Source of the DNA: Sulfurospirillum sp001602955
Lineage (GTDB): Bacteria > Campylobacterota > Campylobacteria > Campylobacterales > Sulfurospirillaceae
NCBI GenBank assembly: GCA_001602955.1
Contig: LVAC01000001.1
Span: 15,780 to 79,779 of the forward strand
DNA length: 64,000 bases
Direction of reading: 5' to 3'
Shown here: positions 36,782 to 46,159 of the stretch, piece after piece
Layout of the letters: each line of letters opens with the position of its first letter
How positions within the stretch are numbered: the stretch's first letter is position 1
Notes under the pieces: model-generated
What the model saw: only the letters and a program-made list of their open reading frames with translations
Database searches by the model: none
Told to the model about the DNA's origin: nothing
Position numbers and translations under genes: made by a program

Positions 36782-37317
36782 TGAAACTTCTCGATATTAG
36801 TAAAAAATACGGCGAAATTACCCATAAGTACCCGTTTGAGCCTTATAAGGTCGCCGAAAATTTTCGCGGCAAACCCGCTTATATTTACGATCTTTGTATC
36901 GGTTGCGCCGCATGCGGCGTTGCCTGCCCGTCTAACGCGATTACGGTACAATTCAACGAGAATAAAAGCAAACTGATATGGGAATTTGACTGCGGACGTT
37001 GTATCTTTTGCGGAAGGTGCGACGAAGTGTGCCCGACCGGCGCGATTAAACTGAGCGAAGAGTTTGAACTGGCGGTTAAATTCGATAAATCCGCGATGAT
37101 TCAAAGGGGCGAGCTGGAAGTACAATGTTGCAGTGAATGCGGCAAACCTTTTAGTGCCAAACGCTTGGTCAAATACAGTTTAGAGTGTTTAAGTAAAGCC
37201 AATTTGGGCGAAAAACGATTGGAAGAGGCAAAAAGCTACGTTAGCGTTTGCCCTACATGTAAAAAAACGGCTACGGTAGCAAACTTTACCGCCGGCAAAG
37301 AGATGGTGATAGAATGA
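36778..37317 (+). CDS. hyfH: HyfH, two-cluster ferredoxin subunit with extra Cys-rich tail
   Basis: A 179-residue NuoI-like protein with [4Fe-4S] motifs CIGCAACGVAC and CIFCGRCDEVC. The tail adds two CxxC pairs, CSECGKPF and CPTCKK, which could bind zinc; this is normal for the HycF/HyfH group. It relays electrons between HyfA and the small subunit. It overlaps both neighbours by four bases. Confidence 0.92.
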   Translation: MMKLLDISKKYGEITHKYPFEPYKVAENFRGKPAYIYDLCIGCAACGVACPSNAITVQFNENKSKLIWEFDCGRCIFCGRCDEVCPTGAIKLSEEFELAVKFDKSAMIQRGELEVQCCSECGKPFSAKRLVKYSLECLSKANLGEKRLEEAKSYVSVCPTCKKTATVANFTAGKEMVIE

Positions 37318-38135
37318 AAACGTATGAAGTTCCTCAAAATATTCAAGACGCCAACGACTTGGAGCAAAAACTGGAATTGCTCAAACACATCGGACGTAGT
37401 TTTAGCGTTTACCGCATCGACTGCGGAAGCTGTAACGGCTGTGAAATCGAAATTTTTGCCGCCATTACGCCGCTTTGGGATCCCGAACGCTTCGGTTTCA
37501 AACTCGTTGCAAACCCTCGTCATGCCGACATTTTACTCTGCACGGGTCCCGTGACGCGTCAAATGTACTATCCGTTACTTCGTGCCTACGAAGCCACGCC
37601 CGATCCTAAAATCGTCGTAGCACTCGGAGCGTGCGGCTCTACCGGAGGTATTTTTTACGATGCCTATAGCGTGCTCAGCGGTATCGATAAAATTATTCCG
37701 GTCGACGTTTACATCCCGGGGTGCCCTCCGCATCCGGCGAGTATCATCTACGGGCTTACCACCGCTCTTGGCGTTATGGATCAAAGACTGCAAAAAACAA
37801 GCTTTGAACACGATAACGAAATGCCGCCCGCAGTTGAAGATTCCGTCTTAGGCAATACCCTTTTCGAGAGGGATTTGTTGGTGCACTCCAAACGTCTTAT
37901 GAGCTATATTTTCGGACGCAAATTGTACGACAAATACCTTGCGGCACTCGTCAAAAGCGGCAATATCAAAGACACGAAAGCGACCAAAGCCGCGATTACC
38001 GAAGCGATGAAAAAAGAAGACGACCCGCGCTATGCGGAGTGTTTGGGTATTTTGCATAACGAGATTTATACCCAATACGTTCCGTGCCAAGAAGAGGATA
38101 AAATCAGCCTTCATCGCGTGAAGTGGGGACGCTAA
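37314..38135 (+). CDS. hyfI: HyfI, small subunit (NuoB-like) of the hydrogenase
   Basis: A 273-residue protein. Its N-terminal half is NuoB-like with Cys ligands for one [4Fe-4S] cluster in CGSCNGCEIE, GACGSTGG and YIPGCPPHP. The remainder, after about residue 160, is the extended C-terminal part typical of HyfI/HycG but shorter in complex I. It docks to HyfG and carries the cluster closest to the NiFe site. Its stop overlaps the next start as TAATG. Confidence 0.93.
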   Translation: MKTYEVPQNIQDANDLEQKLELLKHIGRSFSVYRIDCGSCNGCEIEIFAAITPLWDPERFGFKLVANPRHADILLCTGPVTRQMYYPLLRAYEATPDPKIVVALGACGSTGGIFYDAYSVLSGIDKIIPVDVYIPGCPPHPASIIYGLTTALGVMDQRLQKTSFEHDNEMPPAVEDSVLGNTLFERDLLVHSKRLMSYIFGRKLYDKYLAALVKSGNIKDTKATKAAITEAMKKEDDPRYAECLGILHNEIYTQYVPCQEEDKISLHRVKWGR

Positions 38136-38494
38136 TGGTTGAAGTCTATAAACTGATGCAACGGCATCTCGACGGCGCAAAATCGGGCGACGCCAAACTC
38201 GATCAGATCAAAATCTTTTCGACATGTATCGGGCATGGCGTCGGAACGATTGATTTTAGCGAGAAAGTGTTGGAAATACCCGAATGCGAATTCGACGAGA
38301 TCGTAGCACACGGCGGAGAATACCTCAAATTCAAAATCGGTAACCTAAGTCGGTATTTTGAAATCGAAATTTTCCCCGAACATGCCGCGCAATTGGTTCC
38401 TCAAATGCTTGAATGCCCTTTAAAAGAGATTCTTGCGAACTTAAAAGAGGGCTATTTGGTGTTGCGTAAAGATTTTCAAACATCCAGAGCATAG
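38135..38494 (+). CDS. HycH/HyfJ-like maturation protein
   Basis: A 119-residue soluble protein. Position between the small subunit and the endopeptidase gene, size, and the start IKIFSTCIGHGVGTIDFSEK match HycH/HyfJ, which helps large-subunit maturation in formate hydrogenlyase. The ATG at 38135 is chosen for its overlap with the hyfI stop. Sequence similarity is modest, so the name is by context. Confidence 0.7.
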   Translation: MVEVYKLMQRHLDGAKSGDAKLDQIKIFSTCIGHGVGTIDFSEKVLEIPECEFDEIVAHGGEYLKFKIGNLSRYFEIEIFPEHAAQLVPQMLECPLKEILANLKEGYLVLRKDFQTSRA

Positions 38495-38502
38495 GAAGCG
38501 AC

Positions 38503-38949
38503 GTGAAAAAAGCACTATTATGCATTGGAAACGAACTTAGAGGCGACGACGGCGTCGCCATTGCTCTTGGGAGGCTTGTCGAACAACGCCTCCCTTCGTG
38601 GACGGTCTTCTTCGGCTACGATACGCCCGAAAACGAATTTGTCGCTTTGCGCGAATTTCAACCCGACGTGATCGTCGTAGTCGATGCAATGAGCGGATTT
38701 AAAGAGGATAAAATCGAATTTATCGACCTCAGCGACGAGCGTACCTACGTCTACTCGACGCATAACCTACCCACGCCGATTTTGATGAGCTACCTTCGAG
38801 AAATTTGCATTCAAACCATTTTTTTAGGTATTTGCGTGTTACTCGAAAACGTCTTGCATTTTAGCGAAGGTTTGAGCCAAAGTGCCCAGACGTCCGTTAC
38901 AAAAGCTTTCGACAAACTTCAAGAACTCGACGCGATGCTTGAGGCTTAA
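38503..38949 (+). CDS. HycI-type hydrogenase maturation protease
   Basis: A 148-residue M52-family peptidase starting at a GTG. Conserved phrases are CIGNELRGDDGVAIALG (metal-binding Glu and Asp), VVVDAMSG (second Asp) and STHNLP (His). It should cleave the C-terminal extension of HyfG after nickel insertion. It closes the hyf operon and its stop lies inside a hairpin shared with the facing ABC transporter gene. Confidence 0.9.
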   Translation: MKKALLCIGNELRGDDGVAIALGRLVEQRLPSWTVFFGYDTPENEFVALREFQPDVIVVVDAMSGFKEDKIEFIDLSDERTYVYSTHNLPTPILMSYLREICIQTIFLGICVLLENVLHFSEGLSQSAQTSVTKAFDKLQELDAMLEA

Positions 38950-38970
38950 AGCCTAGAGGGCTTTAGCCTG
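38942..38970. terminator. Hairpin overlapping the ends of two convergent genes
   Basis: AGGCTTAAAGCCT and AGGGCTTTAGCCT pair with one bulged T. The hairpin covers the last codons and stop of the protease gene and the last six codons and stop of the ABC ATPase gene, so one element may end both operons. Confidence 0.65.
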
Positions 38971-39714
38971 TTTCAAGCGTGCTAAAATCGTTTCGTAAAG
39001 ATGCTCGATTTCCAAGGAAGCATGGCGTTGTTCCTTGGGCGTTTGCGGCGTTACGACCTCTAAAATACGACCGGGTCGTCCGTGCATCAACACTACTCTA
39101 TCGCCCAATAACAGAGCTTCGCGAAGCGAGTGCGTCACCAAAACCGCGCTAATGCGGTTTTCGCTAAAAAAGCGTTGCATCGCTTCGTCCATCACCTCTC
39201 TTCCCACCTCGTCCAGCGCGGAAAAAGGCTCATCCATCAAAATGAGGTTGGACTCCATCGCAAGGGCACGCGCAAGTGCGGCTCGTTGTTTCATACCGCC
39301 TGAAATCTCTCGCGGATAGGCTTTTGCAAACGAAACAATGCCTGTTTTTTCCATACATTCTTGGGCTTTTTCTCGCTTTTGGTTTTTAGAAAGCGCGGTA
39401 CGATGCAAGGGTAACATCACGTTTTCTTCAATGCTTAACCACGCAAAAAGCCCCGAATCTTGCGGAATGAAGCTACGCGAATGGTGCGGTGCGACGACGG
39501 TTTCGCCGCGGTGCAACACCCTACCGCTATTAGGCGTCTCAAATCCCGCAAACAGTCGAAGCAAGGTCGATTTACCGCAACCGCTCTCGCCTACGATAGA
39601 GAGACACTCTCCTACATGTAACGTCAGATCGATCTTTTGAACGGCAACGACGCAACGGTTTTCATGGGCTAAAAAATAGGCTTTGCTTAAGCCTTCGGCT
39701 AAGAGTTCAACCAT
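38953..39714 (-). CDS. ABC transporter ATPase (NitT/TauT type)
   Basis: A 253-residue ATPase. The Walker A motif is GESGCGKSTLL, the signature is ISGGMKQRAALARA, the Walker B is LILMDEPFSALDE and the H-loop is VTHSLREA. This type works with SsuC/TauC-like permeases and imports sulfonates, nitrate, thiamine precursors or similar ions. It is the last gene of the leftward ABC-rSAM operon and overlaps the permease gene by eight bases. Confidence 0.93.
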   Translation of the reverse strand: MVELLAEGLSKAYFLAHENRCVVAVQKIDLTLHVGECLSIVGESGCGKSTLLRLFAGFETPNSGRVLHRGETVVAPHHSRSFIPQDSGLFAWLSIEENVMLPLHRTALSKNQKREKAQECMEKTGIVSFAKAYPREISGGMKQRAALARALAMESNLILMDEPFSALDEVGREVMDEAMQRFFSENRISAVLVTHSLREALLLGDRVVLMHGRPGRILEVVTPQTPKEQRHASLEIEHLYETILARLKQAKAL

Positions 39715-40483
39715 TGCCTACCCGCTGTAAAATTTTCTTTTCCAAAAACCTAAATCCCCATTTTTCCGCAATAATGCCCACCGCACAGATCAAGCCGATG
39801 GAGATAAACGCGACTTCAAAATCAAGCGACCAACGTGATTGAATAATGGCATAACCCAGTCCCACGCTACTGCCGACAACCATCTCCGCGGCGATCAGTA
39901 CGCGCCAACCGATAGCCAGCCCCAAACGAAGTCCCGTTAAGATCGGCAAAGCGCATAAGGGCACGATAACCGTAAAAAAAAGTCGAAACGAAGAGAGATT
40001 CATCATCTTTGCCATGGAAAACGTTTGTGCGGGAATCGAATGAAGCGCTAATGCCGTGTGCATAAAAATCAGGGGAAACGCGCTCATCGCGATCATAAAA
40101 AGCGTTGCCCTCTCGCCGATACCGAACAAGAGCATCGCGAAAGGAATCCATGCAAGACCGGGCATCATCTGCAAAACGGTTCCGACATGTAAAGCGATCG
40201 CATAGGCTTTTTCAAAAAAACCGCAGACCGTCCCAAGCGTCACGCCGAAAAAAACGGCGATACTATAAGCGATCAGCCACCGCTTCAAACTCATCGTAAA
40301 ATGGGAAAAAAGTGAGGTGTCGTAAACGCTCTCGCCGCGTAAAAGCGAAACGAGACGCATCACAACCGCATCGGGCGTCGGAAAGGGAATATGCCGCACC
40401 GCTTCGACGCTCAGGGCGAAGAGCCACCAAAAAAGCGTAAAAGCACCCAGCCAGGCGAGAATCCAAAGAGACGACTTTAGCAC
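39707..40483 (-). CDS. ABC transporter permease (NitT/TauT type)
   Basis: A 258-residue permease with six membrane helices and the EAA loop (IPAQTFSMAKMMNLSSFR). I chose GTG at 40483 behind AAAGG; earlier in-frame starts would overlap the binding-protein gene. The family imports small organic or inorganic anions. It pairs with the ATPase downstream and the binding protein upstream. Confidence 0.88.
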   Translation of the reverse strand: MLKSSLWILAWLGAFTLFWWLFALSVEAVRHIPFPTPDAVVMRLVSLLRGESVYDTSLFSHFTMSLKRWLIAYSIAVFFGVTLGTVCGFFEKAYAIALHVGTVLQMMPGLAWIPFAMLLFGIGERATLFMIAMSAFPLIFMHTALALHSIPAQTFSMAKMMNLSSFRLFFTVIVPLCALPILTGLRLGLAIGWRVLIAAEMVVGSSVGLGYAIIQSRWSLDFEVAFISIGLICAVGIIAEKWGFRFLEKKILQRVGNG

Positions 40484-40493
40484 GTGCGTGCCT

Positions 40494-41393
40494 TTAATGC
40501 GCCGTGCATTTTTCGACATCGGGAACGCGAGAAAGTTTGTGAGCGTCGTATAAAAATTCCGCCATTTTAACCAAACTTGCCTTGGTCGTCTCGTCGATAC
40601 CGATGCGATAAAAATGGTACGCCATCGCTTCTTTCGTCGCACCGACCGAAAGCTTGGAAAATTTTGAGACGATTTGCGCGCTTTGTTCGGGCGACTCGTT
40701 GATGAATTTCGCCGCTTTTTCGAGTGCTTTCAATACGCCGTTTATGTGAGACGCATGCTCTTTGAAACTCGCTTCTTTGACCATCAGCAAAAGCGGATAG
40801 GTATTGCCCACGCCGTCCAAACTTTCGATGCGTTTTCCCATACCTTTTTCGACCAAAACCGAAGGAGTCGGCTCGCTTGCGATCACCGCATCAACCTCTT
40901 TGGACGCCAACGCCGATGCCATCAACGAAGGCTCTAAATCGATCAACTCTTTATCGAGCGTGATTCCCTCCGCTTTGGCTTTAAGCATCACGCCGCCGTG
41001 CGTCGAAGTACCTTTTTTCACGGCGATCTTTTTACCCGCAAGGTCTCGAAGCGACTCTGCCGAAGCGTCCACGGGAACGACCACGCCGTGACGTTTTTCG
41101 CCGCCGCCTAAAGCGGTCAAGATTTGAATGTTAGGACAATATTTCGCCACCGCGATCAACGCGGCGGTATCGCCCATCGTCGCAATATCTGCATCGCCGA
41201 AGATCAACGCTTCGCTTGTCGCAGGCCCGCTCGTAAAACGTTTTGCCGCGATTTCAATGCCCTCTTCTTCAAAAAACTTCTTCTCGATCGCTACGATCAC
41301 GACCGCATCGACGACGCGATCTTGCAAGGCAATGATCAAAGGTTTCGTCCATCCTAAACTTACTATCGTCATAACTAACAGTACAAAACGCAT
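40494..41393 (-). CDS. ABC transporter substrate-binding protein (NitT/TauT type)
   Basis: A 299-residue exported protein with a signal peptide (MRFVLLVMTIVSLGWT) and the SsuA/ThiY-like fold: LQDRVVDAVVIVAIEKKFFE, GDADIATMGDTAAL, and AGKKIAVKKGTSTHG. The ATG at 41393 follows AGGAGA; the frame is open 13 codons further but that part has no signal character. The ligand is unknown. Because it is linked to the radical SAM gene by an eight-base gap, its substrate is probably used by, or made for, that pathway. Confidence 0.9.
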   Translation of the reverse strand: MRFVLLVMTIVSLGWTKPLIIALQDRVVDAVVIVAIEKKFFEEEGIEIAAKRFTSGPATSEALIFGDADIATMGDTAALIAVAKYCPNIQILTALGGGEKRHGVVVPVDASAESLRDLAGKKIAVKKGTSTHGGVMLKAKAEGITLDKELIDLEPSLMASALASKEVDAVIASEPTPSVLVEKGMGKRIESLDGVGNTYPLLLMVKEASFKEHASHINGVLKALEKAAKFINESPEQSAQIVSKFSKLSVGATKEAMAYHFYRIGIDETTKASLVKMAEFLYDAHKLSRVPDVEKCTAH

Positions 41394-41401
41394 GGTTTCT
41401 C

Positions 41402-44400
41402 CTAAAATATCGGGCACTTTTTGCCGTAGCAATACGCATTAAATTTTTTCTGGTCGCACTTCGTCTGCTCTTCCGCCCAAAGCCTTACATGTAAGAAATC
41501 TTCCGACAACGAAGAGGCGATCGTGAGTGCCGTCCAGACTTCTCGGTTGCAGCAGCGCGCCGCTTCGTATTCGGCGATTTTGCCCAAAACCGCATGCGTC
41601 ACTTTTTGCGCTTGAGAGCGTGCCGCTTTTGCCACGGGAGAGGCTTCCAACAAAATCGCAAATCCGATGCCCACACCCGCCGCCGCACCGCACATTCCTA
41701 AAAATCCGCACGCGCCTCCGATCACGCTTGAACCTCGAGAAAGAGCCGTTTTGAGCGCATTTTCGGGGAGTTTACCGCCGCTATTGCGATAAGCGGTTAC
41801 GATGATGGCTGGTACCATCGCATGGTGTTCGGGACCGTGTTTGGGAATGCTCGGATGCGCTCTGATCTGCTTGAAAAGCTTTAACATGTCGCGTTCTTGA
41901 GAGCTTCGGCACAAATGCTCAATCACCGCAAGCGCGTCTTTAGCGTGGCACGCGTCGCACACGTAATGCCCGTTTTCACATGTCACGCTACTCAAATGCA
42001 CGCTGTTGCAATAATGGCACGCGACCTCTTGCACCGCCGTTTCATAGCGCAAAGGTGCTTTACAGACCATACAATCGTGCGCGGCTTTAGGTTTTATGAG
42101 ACCGAAGCTTTCCGCGGCAAGGCTTCGTAACGACGGTTTCGACTCCGGAGGAAGCGCGCAGTTGCAAGCAGCACCTTCTTGATTGACGATGTTACCCTCC
42201 GCGTCGAAACAAAATAAAACGCTTTGCAATGCCTTTGCCGTACGGGCTCGAACTTTGGTTTTAACGCCTTTGTAAAGAACGATGCCCTCTTCGAGAATCA
42301 AACGCTCTCCCTCGCCCTTGTACATCACGTCGACGTACGTTTCATGCGAGGGTTTGTATGCTTCAAAACTCAACGAATAAAAAGGATGCCCTTGCACTTC
42401 GCGGTAAAAGAAGCGTTTCAATAAGCGAATGTTCGTAAAACCGCTTTCCAAAAGTAAGCCCGTTAAATGCGTTTGGCTCAAAGCACCCGCGATGCATTCG
42501 CCGCCGAGCTTGGCATCGTTTTTAATGCCCGCACTCGCTTCTTCGTCGCACACGACGTCCGAAACGACGAGCCTTCCGCCCTCTTTCAAGACGCGAAAGA
42601 TTTGTGCGAAGAGTTTGCGTTTGTGCGTGGAAAGATTGAGCACGCAATTGGAAGTTACGACGTCGACGCTGGCATCGTCTAAAGGTAAGGCTTCCAAATA
42701 GCCTTGATAAAACGATAGATTGTCGTATCCAAGGTTGTGCGCGACCGCTTTTGCGCCTTCTTGGGCGATACGCAACATCGAGGGAAGCATATCGACGCCG
42801 ATAACACGTCCGTTTTCTCCCACGAGTTTGGAAGCGATGAAGCACTCCACACCTCGACCCGAACCTAGATCGAGCATCGTCTCGCCCGCTTGTAAATCGG
42901 CTTCGAGAATCGGACTGCCGCAACCGTAGCCTCGAAAACGCAACGCCTCGGGAATATGCGAGAGTAACGCCTCATCGTAGCATACGGGATTTAAAATATC
43001 TTCTTTATCTTCCAATGCCGCATCATGGTAAAACGCTTTAACGATGCGAAGCGATTCGCTTTCTCCGGTAGCGATCATACAATTCGCATGCGTGTGCGCT
43101 ATGCCTTCATGCGCGCCGCAAGTGTACAAAATATCGCCCATTTCCAAACACAAACCGGCTTTTTTCGGTTCGTACGAAGCCGCCTCGGCAAGCATCATTT
43201 CCATCGCCAATGCACGCATTAAAGGCTCGTAAGGATCATCGCCCATCAAGGTTCGGGCATGATGGAAACTATGGTCCAAATCGCCGCCGCCCAGTAAAAA
43301 CCGTAAGGGCGTTTTCAAATCGACGACGGAACTTCGTGCAATACGTTCGGCCGTCTCGCTTTTCAAAGCTTCGGCAATCGTTTTTCCTTGCATAAGAAGT
43401 TCTTTTTCTCCGACGGTTGCCGCACTTGGATAAAACCGTCCGTCATAGCCCAAAGCCAAGGAACTGCGTCCGGAACTCGAACCGTCGTGAACCGTGCCTT
43501 TGGGCGCGAAAATTTGGGTTTTTAAGGCTTCAAAATTGTCAATCGCGACACCGTGTTCGCATGCGTACATGTAAGCGTTGAGCAAAGCGTCCAACAGTAC
43601 GTCCGTCGACACGATAGGAGTGTCGATCCCGCGTCCGTGCACAAAATACCATAACAAATGCAGATGCGTCGCTCCCGCATTTTTCGTCGTATCGATCAGA
43701 CCTAAAAGCGTATGAAGGTTGTGGGGATGAACGCAAAAAGAGAACGAAAACGCATACGCGTTGTCTCGAAGCCATGCCGCGTTACGCAAGACCTTGGCAA
43801 ACGTACCTTTACCTCGAAGCGCGTCGTGTTCGACTTCCAGTCCGTCTACGCTGATTTGAAACGAAAGGCGTTTGGAATCAAACGAAGCAGCTGAAAAAAC
43901 TTTTTGCACCAAAACACCGTTTGTCAGGACAACGACGTTCGTCGCTTCGTAGTTCAAAATCGTCTCGATCAGCTCCAAAAAGCGCGGATGCACCAAAGGT
44001 TCGCCGCCGGTGACGATAAACAAACGACACCCGAGCGCATACGCTTCTTGCAGATGTTTTTGAATCGTTTCAAAGGCTAACATGTCACTCTCTTCGGGCG
44101 AAGAACTAAACAGACAATGCTTACATGTCAGATTGCATCGGTTGGTCAGGTGAATCCAAAATTCCGCTAGAGCGGGGGCTTTCGTTTCGTACTTAGGACG
44201 ATAAACGCGCGGATTGGGTAGGGCGATACGTTTTTGAAAATGCACGTCGCCTTGTTGCAGTAAAAAGTCGGCTTCGGCATTGGGGATAAACCAATCGGCA
44301 CCGTGTTCGTAGACGTAGATTGCACGGTTTTTATACGTAATTTTTTGCCACGAAGACCTAAAATCATTGATCTCTTCACGGATCGTTTCAGTGTAACTCA

Positions 44401-44410
44401 CGGGTTTCAT
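41402..44410 (-). CDS. Radical SAM / ArsM-like methyltransferase / DUF5714-like fusion protein
   Basis: A 1002-residue multidomain protein. Residues 80-300 form a radical SAM domain: Cys92, Cys96 and Cys99 in CNLTCKHC, with GGEP at 135-138. Residues 450-690 form a SAM methyltransferase with LDLGSGRG (513-520), Cys523 in ECFIASKLVGENG, SNCVLNLS, and GGECIAGAL with Cys639; these match arsenite methyltransferases (ArsM). Residues 770-1002 resemble DUF5714, with Cys pairs 780/783, 798/801 and 818/821 and a Gly-rich stretch GGACGFLGMCGAAAGVG. No SPASM domain is seen. I infer that it methylates and alkylates a soft element or thiol and transfers a deoxyadenosyl group, but the substrate is unknown. 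It is the hub of the 38.9-50.4 kb locus. Confidence 0.85.
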   Translation of the reverse strand: MKPVSYTETIREEINDFRSSWQKITYKNRAIYVYEHGADWFIPNAEADFLLQQGDVHFQKRIALPNPRVYRPKYETKAPALAEFWIHLTNRCNLTCKHCLFSSSPEESDMLAFETIQKHLQEAYALGCRLFIVTGGEPLVHPRFLELIETILNYEATNVVVLTNGVLVQKVFSAASFDSKRLSFQISVDGLEVEHDALRGKGTFAKVLRNAAWLRDNAYAFSFSFCVHPHNLHTLLGLIDTTKNAGATHLHLLWYFVHGRGIDTPIVSTDVLLDALLNAYMYACEHGVAIDNFEALKTQIFAPKGTVHDGSSSGRSSLALGYDGRFYPSAATVGEKELLMQGKTIAEALKSETAERIARSSVVDLKTPLRFLLGGGDLDHSFHHARTLMGDDPYEPLMRALAMEMMLAEAASYEPKKAGLCLEMGDILYTCGAHEGIAHTHANCMIATGESESLRIVKAFYHDAALEDKEDILNPVCYDEALLSHIPEALRFRGYGCGSPILEADLQAGETMLDLGSGRGVECFIASKLVGENGRVIGVDMLPSMLRIAQEGAKAVAHNLGYDNLSFYQGYLEALPLDDASVDVVTSNCVLNLSTHKRKLFAQIFRVLKEGGRLVVSDVVCDEEASAGIKNDAKLGGECIAGALSQTHLTGLLLESGFTNIRLLKRFFYREVQGHPFYSLSFEAYKPSHETYVDVMYKGEGERLILEEGIVLYKGVKTKVRARTAKALQSVLFCFDAEGNIVNQEGAACNCALPPESKPSLRSLAAESFGLIKPKAAHDCMVCKAPLRYETAVQEVACHYCNSVHLSSVTCENGHYVCDACHAKDALAVIEHLCRSSQERDMLKLFKQIRAHPSIPKHGPEHHAMVPAIIVTAYRNSGGKLPENALKTALSRGSSVIGGACGFLGMCGAAAGVGIGFAILLEASPVAKAARSQAQKVTHAVLGKIAEYEAARCCNREVWTALTIASSLSEDFLHVRLWAEEQTKCDQKKFNAYCYGKKCPIF

Positions 44411-45044
44411 ACCTCTTCACTCGTTTTTGAACATAGCCTCGAAGGAGCATCGAGACAATGACTAAAAGAACCATCAACGCAATACTTATCCAAAAATCCG
44501 TCGTACCGAACGCCAAGGTTTTTGCGCCGATATTGGCATAGACGAATACGCCGGGCATCATACCCAAAAACGTCGCAAAGAAAAAATCGCGGTAGCGAAT
44601 CGTCGAAAAACCCGCCGAATAGCTGATGATGTTAAACGGAACCAACGGCACCAAGCGCAACAGTAAAATCATCAAAAAACCGTGGGACTGTACACTGCGA
44701 TGAAAATGAATCAGCTTCTCGTTCGAGAGCTTTGCATGCATCTTTTTACCGTACCAACGGGCAAGGAAAAACGACAACGACCCGCCGCAAAGCGCACCGA
44801 TGATAATGTAAACGCTGCCTATCGTAAAGCCGAAAATGAGTCCGCCCGCCAACGCTAAAATCCCGTCGGGAAAAAATACGAGCGGTGCTAACGTAAAGAG
44901 TACAATAAAAATCAGCGGCGCATACATACCGAAGCTCAAAACGAACGCCTTAATCGCTTCGACTTGTTCAAACGAGAGAATACCGCTTCGGTAGAAAAAA
45001 AACATTAAAAGCCCGAACGCCAAAAAAAGAAGTGCTTTTTTCAT
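44388..45044 (-). CDS. TVP38/TMEM64 (SNARE-associated, DedA-like) membrane protein
   Basis: A 218-residue protein with about six helices and the VTT-family motifs PDGILALAGGLIFG and LLRLVPLVPFNIISYSAG. Proteins of this family are flippases or transporters of lipids or small molecules. Its stop overlaps the radical SAM start by 23 bases. A second family member lies at 46149-46820. Confidence 0.85.
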   Translation of the reverse strand: MKKALLFLAFGLLMFFFYRSGILSFEQVEAIKAFVLSFGMYAPLIFIVLFTLAPLVFFPDGILALAGGLIFGFTIGSVYIIIGALCGGSLSFFLARWYGKKMHAKLSNEKLIHFHRSVQSHGFLMILLLRLVPLVPFNIISYSAGFSTIRYRDFFFATFLGMMPGVFVYANIGAKTLAFGTTDFWISIALMVLLVIVSMLLRGYVQKRVKRYETRELH

Positions 45045-45067
45045 GGAAAATCCTTTTCAAAACGCGC

Positions 45068-46159
45068 TTACAAGCGTTCGATCATACGACGTGAACGGTA
45101 ACGGTTGTACCACTTTTTAAGAACGCCTTGCTTGGCTTGACGCTTGAGGCGATGCGGCATAAAGATAAAGTCTAACAGATGAAGCCCGTTTTTGCCGCCT
45201 TTGCTCATCGACTCGGCGCAACTTTGGCAGTAGCTCACGATGCTTTCGCATTGCGTTTGAGCGGCTCTGCTTTGCATCTGCGCTTGGGCAAGATGCGGCG
45301 CGCTCAGTTCCATCATACCTCCGCTTCCGCAACACTGCGTTTTATCGCGGTTAAATTTGAACTCTTCAAACGAAAGACCGATTGTGTGCATTAAAGCCCT
45401 CACGTCCTCTTGCAATGCGCTCTCAAAGCGCGTGGGACAAGGATCGTGCAAAGCAACCGCATCGTACGAACGGTAGCGATCGATCGCGGTTTTGGGAACG
45501 CCGATCTCGTTTAAAAGCGAATAGAGCGATACGATTGTAATATGCGGCGAATGGTTTTTGATGCTCATATAGCAATTTTCGCATGCCGTGACGACCGTCG
45601 TCGCTCCCATTGCGGCAAGGTCGCGCTCCAAGCGCGATCGGTAGATGTGAAACTGTGCCGTATCGCCCATCATACGCGTGGGCGTACCGCAACACTGTTG
45701 AATGATGCCGATACCGGGCAATTTTGAACGCAAATAATCGAAAACCGTATAAATCAGCGAAGGCGAGTACGAAGCAAGGGCGCATCCGGGCATAAACGCC
45801 ATATGCCTATACGCTCCCGCCGTAAACGATTTGAGCGTTGAAAAACGTTTTGAAAAACTCTGTTTTTGGTGAAACATGACCGCACCGTAACCGTATTTTT
45901 TCAAAACCTTTTGATCGGCGGCGTAGTGTTCTTTCGTACCTTGAAAGAGTGCTCCAAAATCAATATCTTTCGGGCACACGTGCGCGCACAAACCGCACGT
46001 CGCACACGAAAATGCCGTTGCTGAGCTCGGTTTTTCACGCGTAAAGCGAAGCAGTAAATTTTTAGGCGAATCGGTGTGCGCGTACAGCATCGGACACCCT
46101 TTCATGCACGCTTTACAGTCCAAGCACATTTCAAGATAGTGCGCGAGCTTAGCGTCCAC
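45068..46159 (-). CDS. GlpC/LutA-like Fe-S oxidoreductase
   Basis: A 363-residue protein with two N-terminal ferredoxin motifs (CLDCKACMKGC and CATCGLCAHVC) and two CCG domains, QQCCGTPTR and QCCGSGGM, each with nearby Cys. Proteins of this kind are heterodisulfide reductase D-like and transfer electrons to or from substrates or quinones. It is encoded between the two TVP38 genes, with an 11-base overlap with the upstream one, so it is probably a redox partner of the pathway. Confidence 0.85.
   Translation of the reverse strand: MDAKLAHYLEMCLDCKACMKGCPMLYAHTDSPKNLLLRFTREKPSSATAFSCATCGLCAHVCPKDIDFGALFQGTKEHYAADQKVLKKYGYGAVMFHQKQSFSKRFSTLKSFTAGAYRHMAFMPGCALASYSPSLIYTVFDYLRSKLPGIGIIQQCCGTPTRMMGDTAQFHIYRSRLERDLAAMGATTVVTACENCYMSIKNHSPHITIVSLYSLLNEIGVPKTAIDRYRSYDAVALHDPCPTRFESALQEDVRALMHTIGLSFEEFKFNRDKTQCCGSGGMMELSAPHLAQAQMQSRAAQTQCESIVSYCQSCAESMSKGGKNGLHLLDFIFMPHRLKRQAKQGVLKKWYNRYRSRRMIERL

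Noticed and set aside
29373..38949. Complex I (nuo) operon
   Set aside because: The NuoCD-like protein carries both [NiFe] motifs with all four Cys, and maturation protease and HycH-like genes follow.
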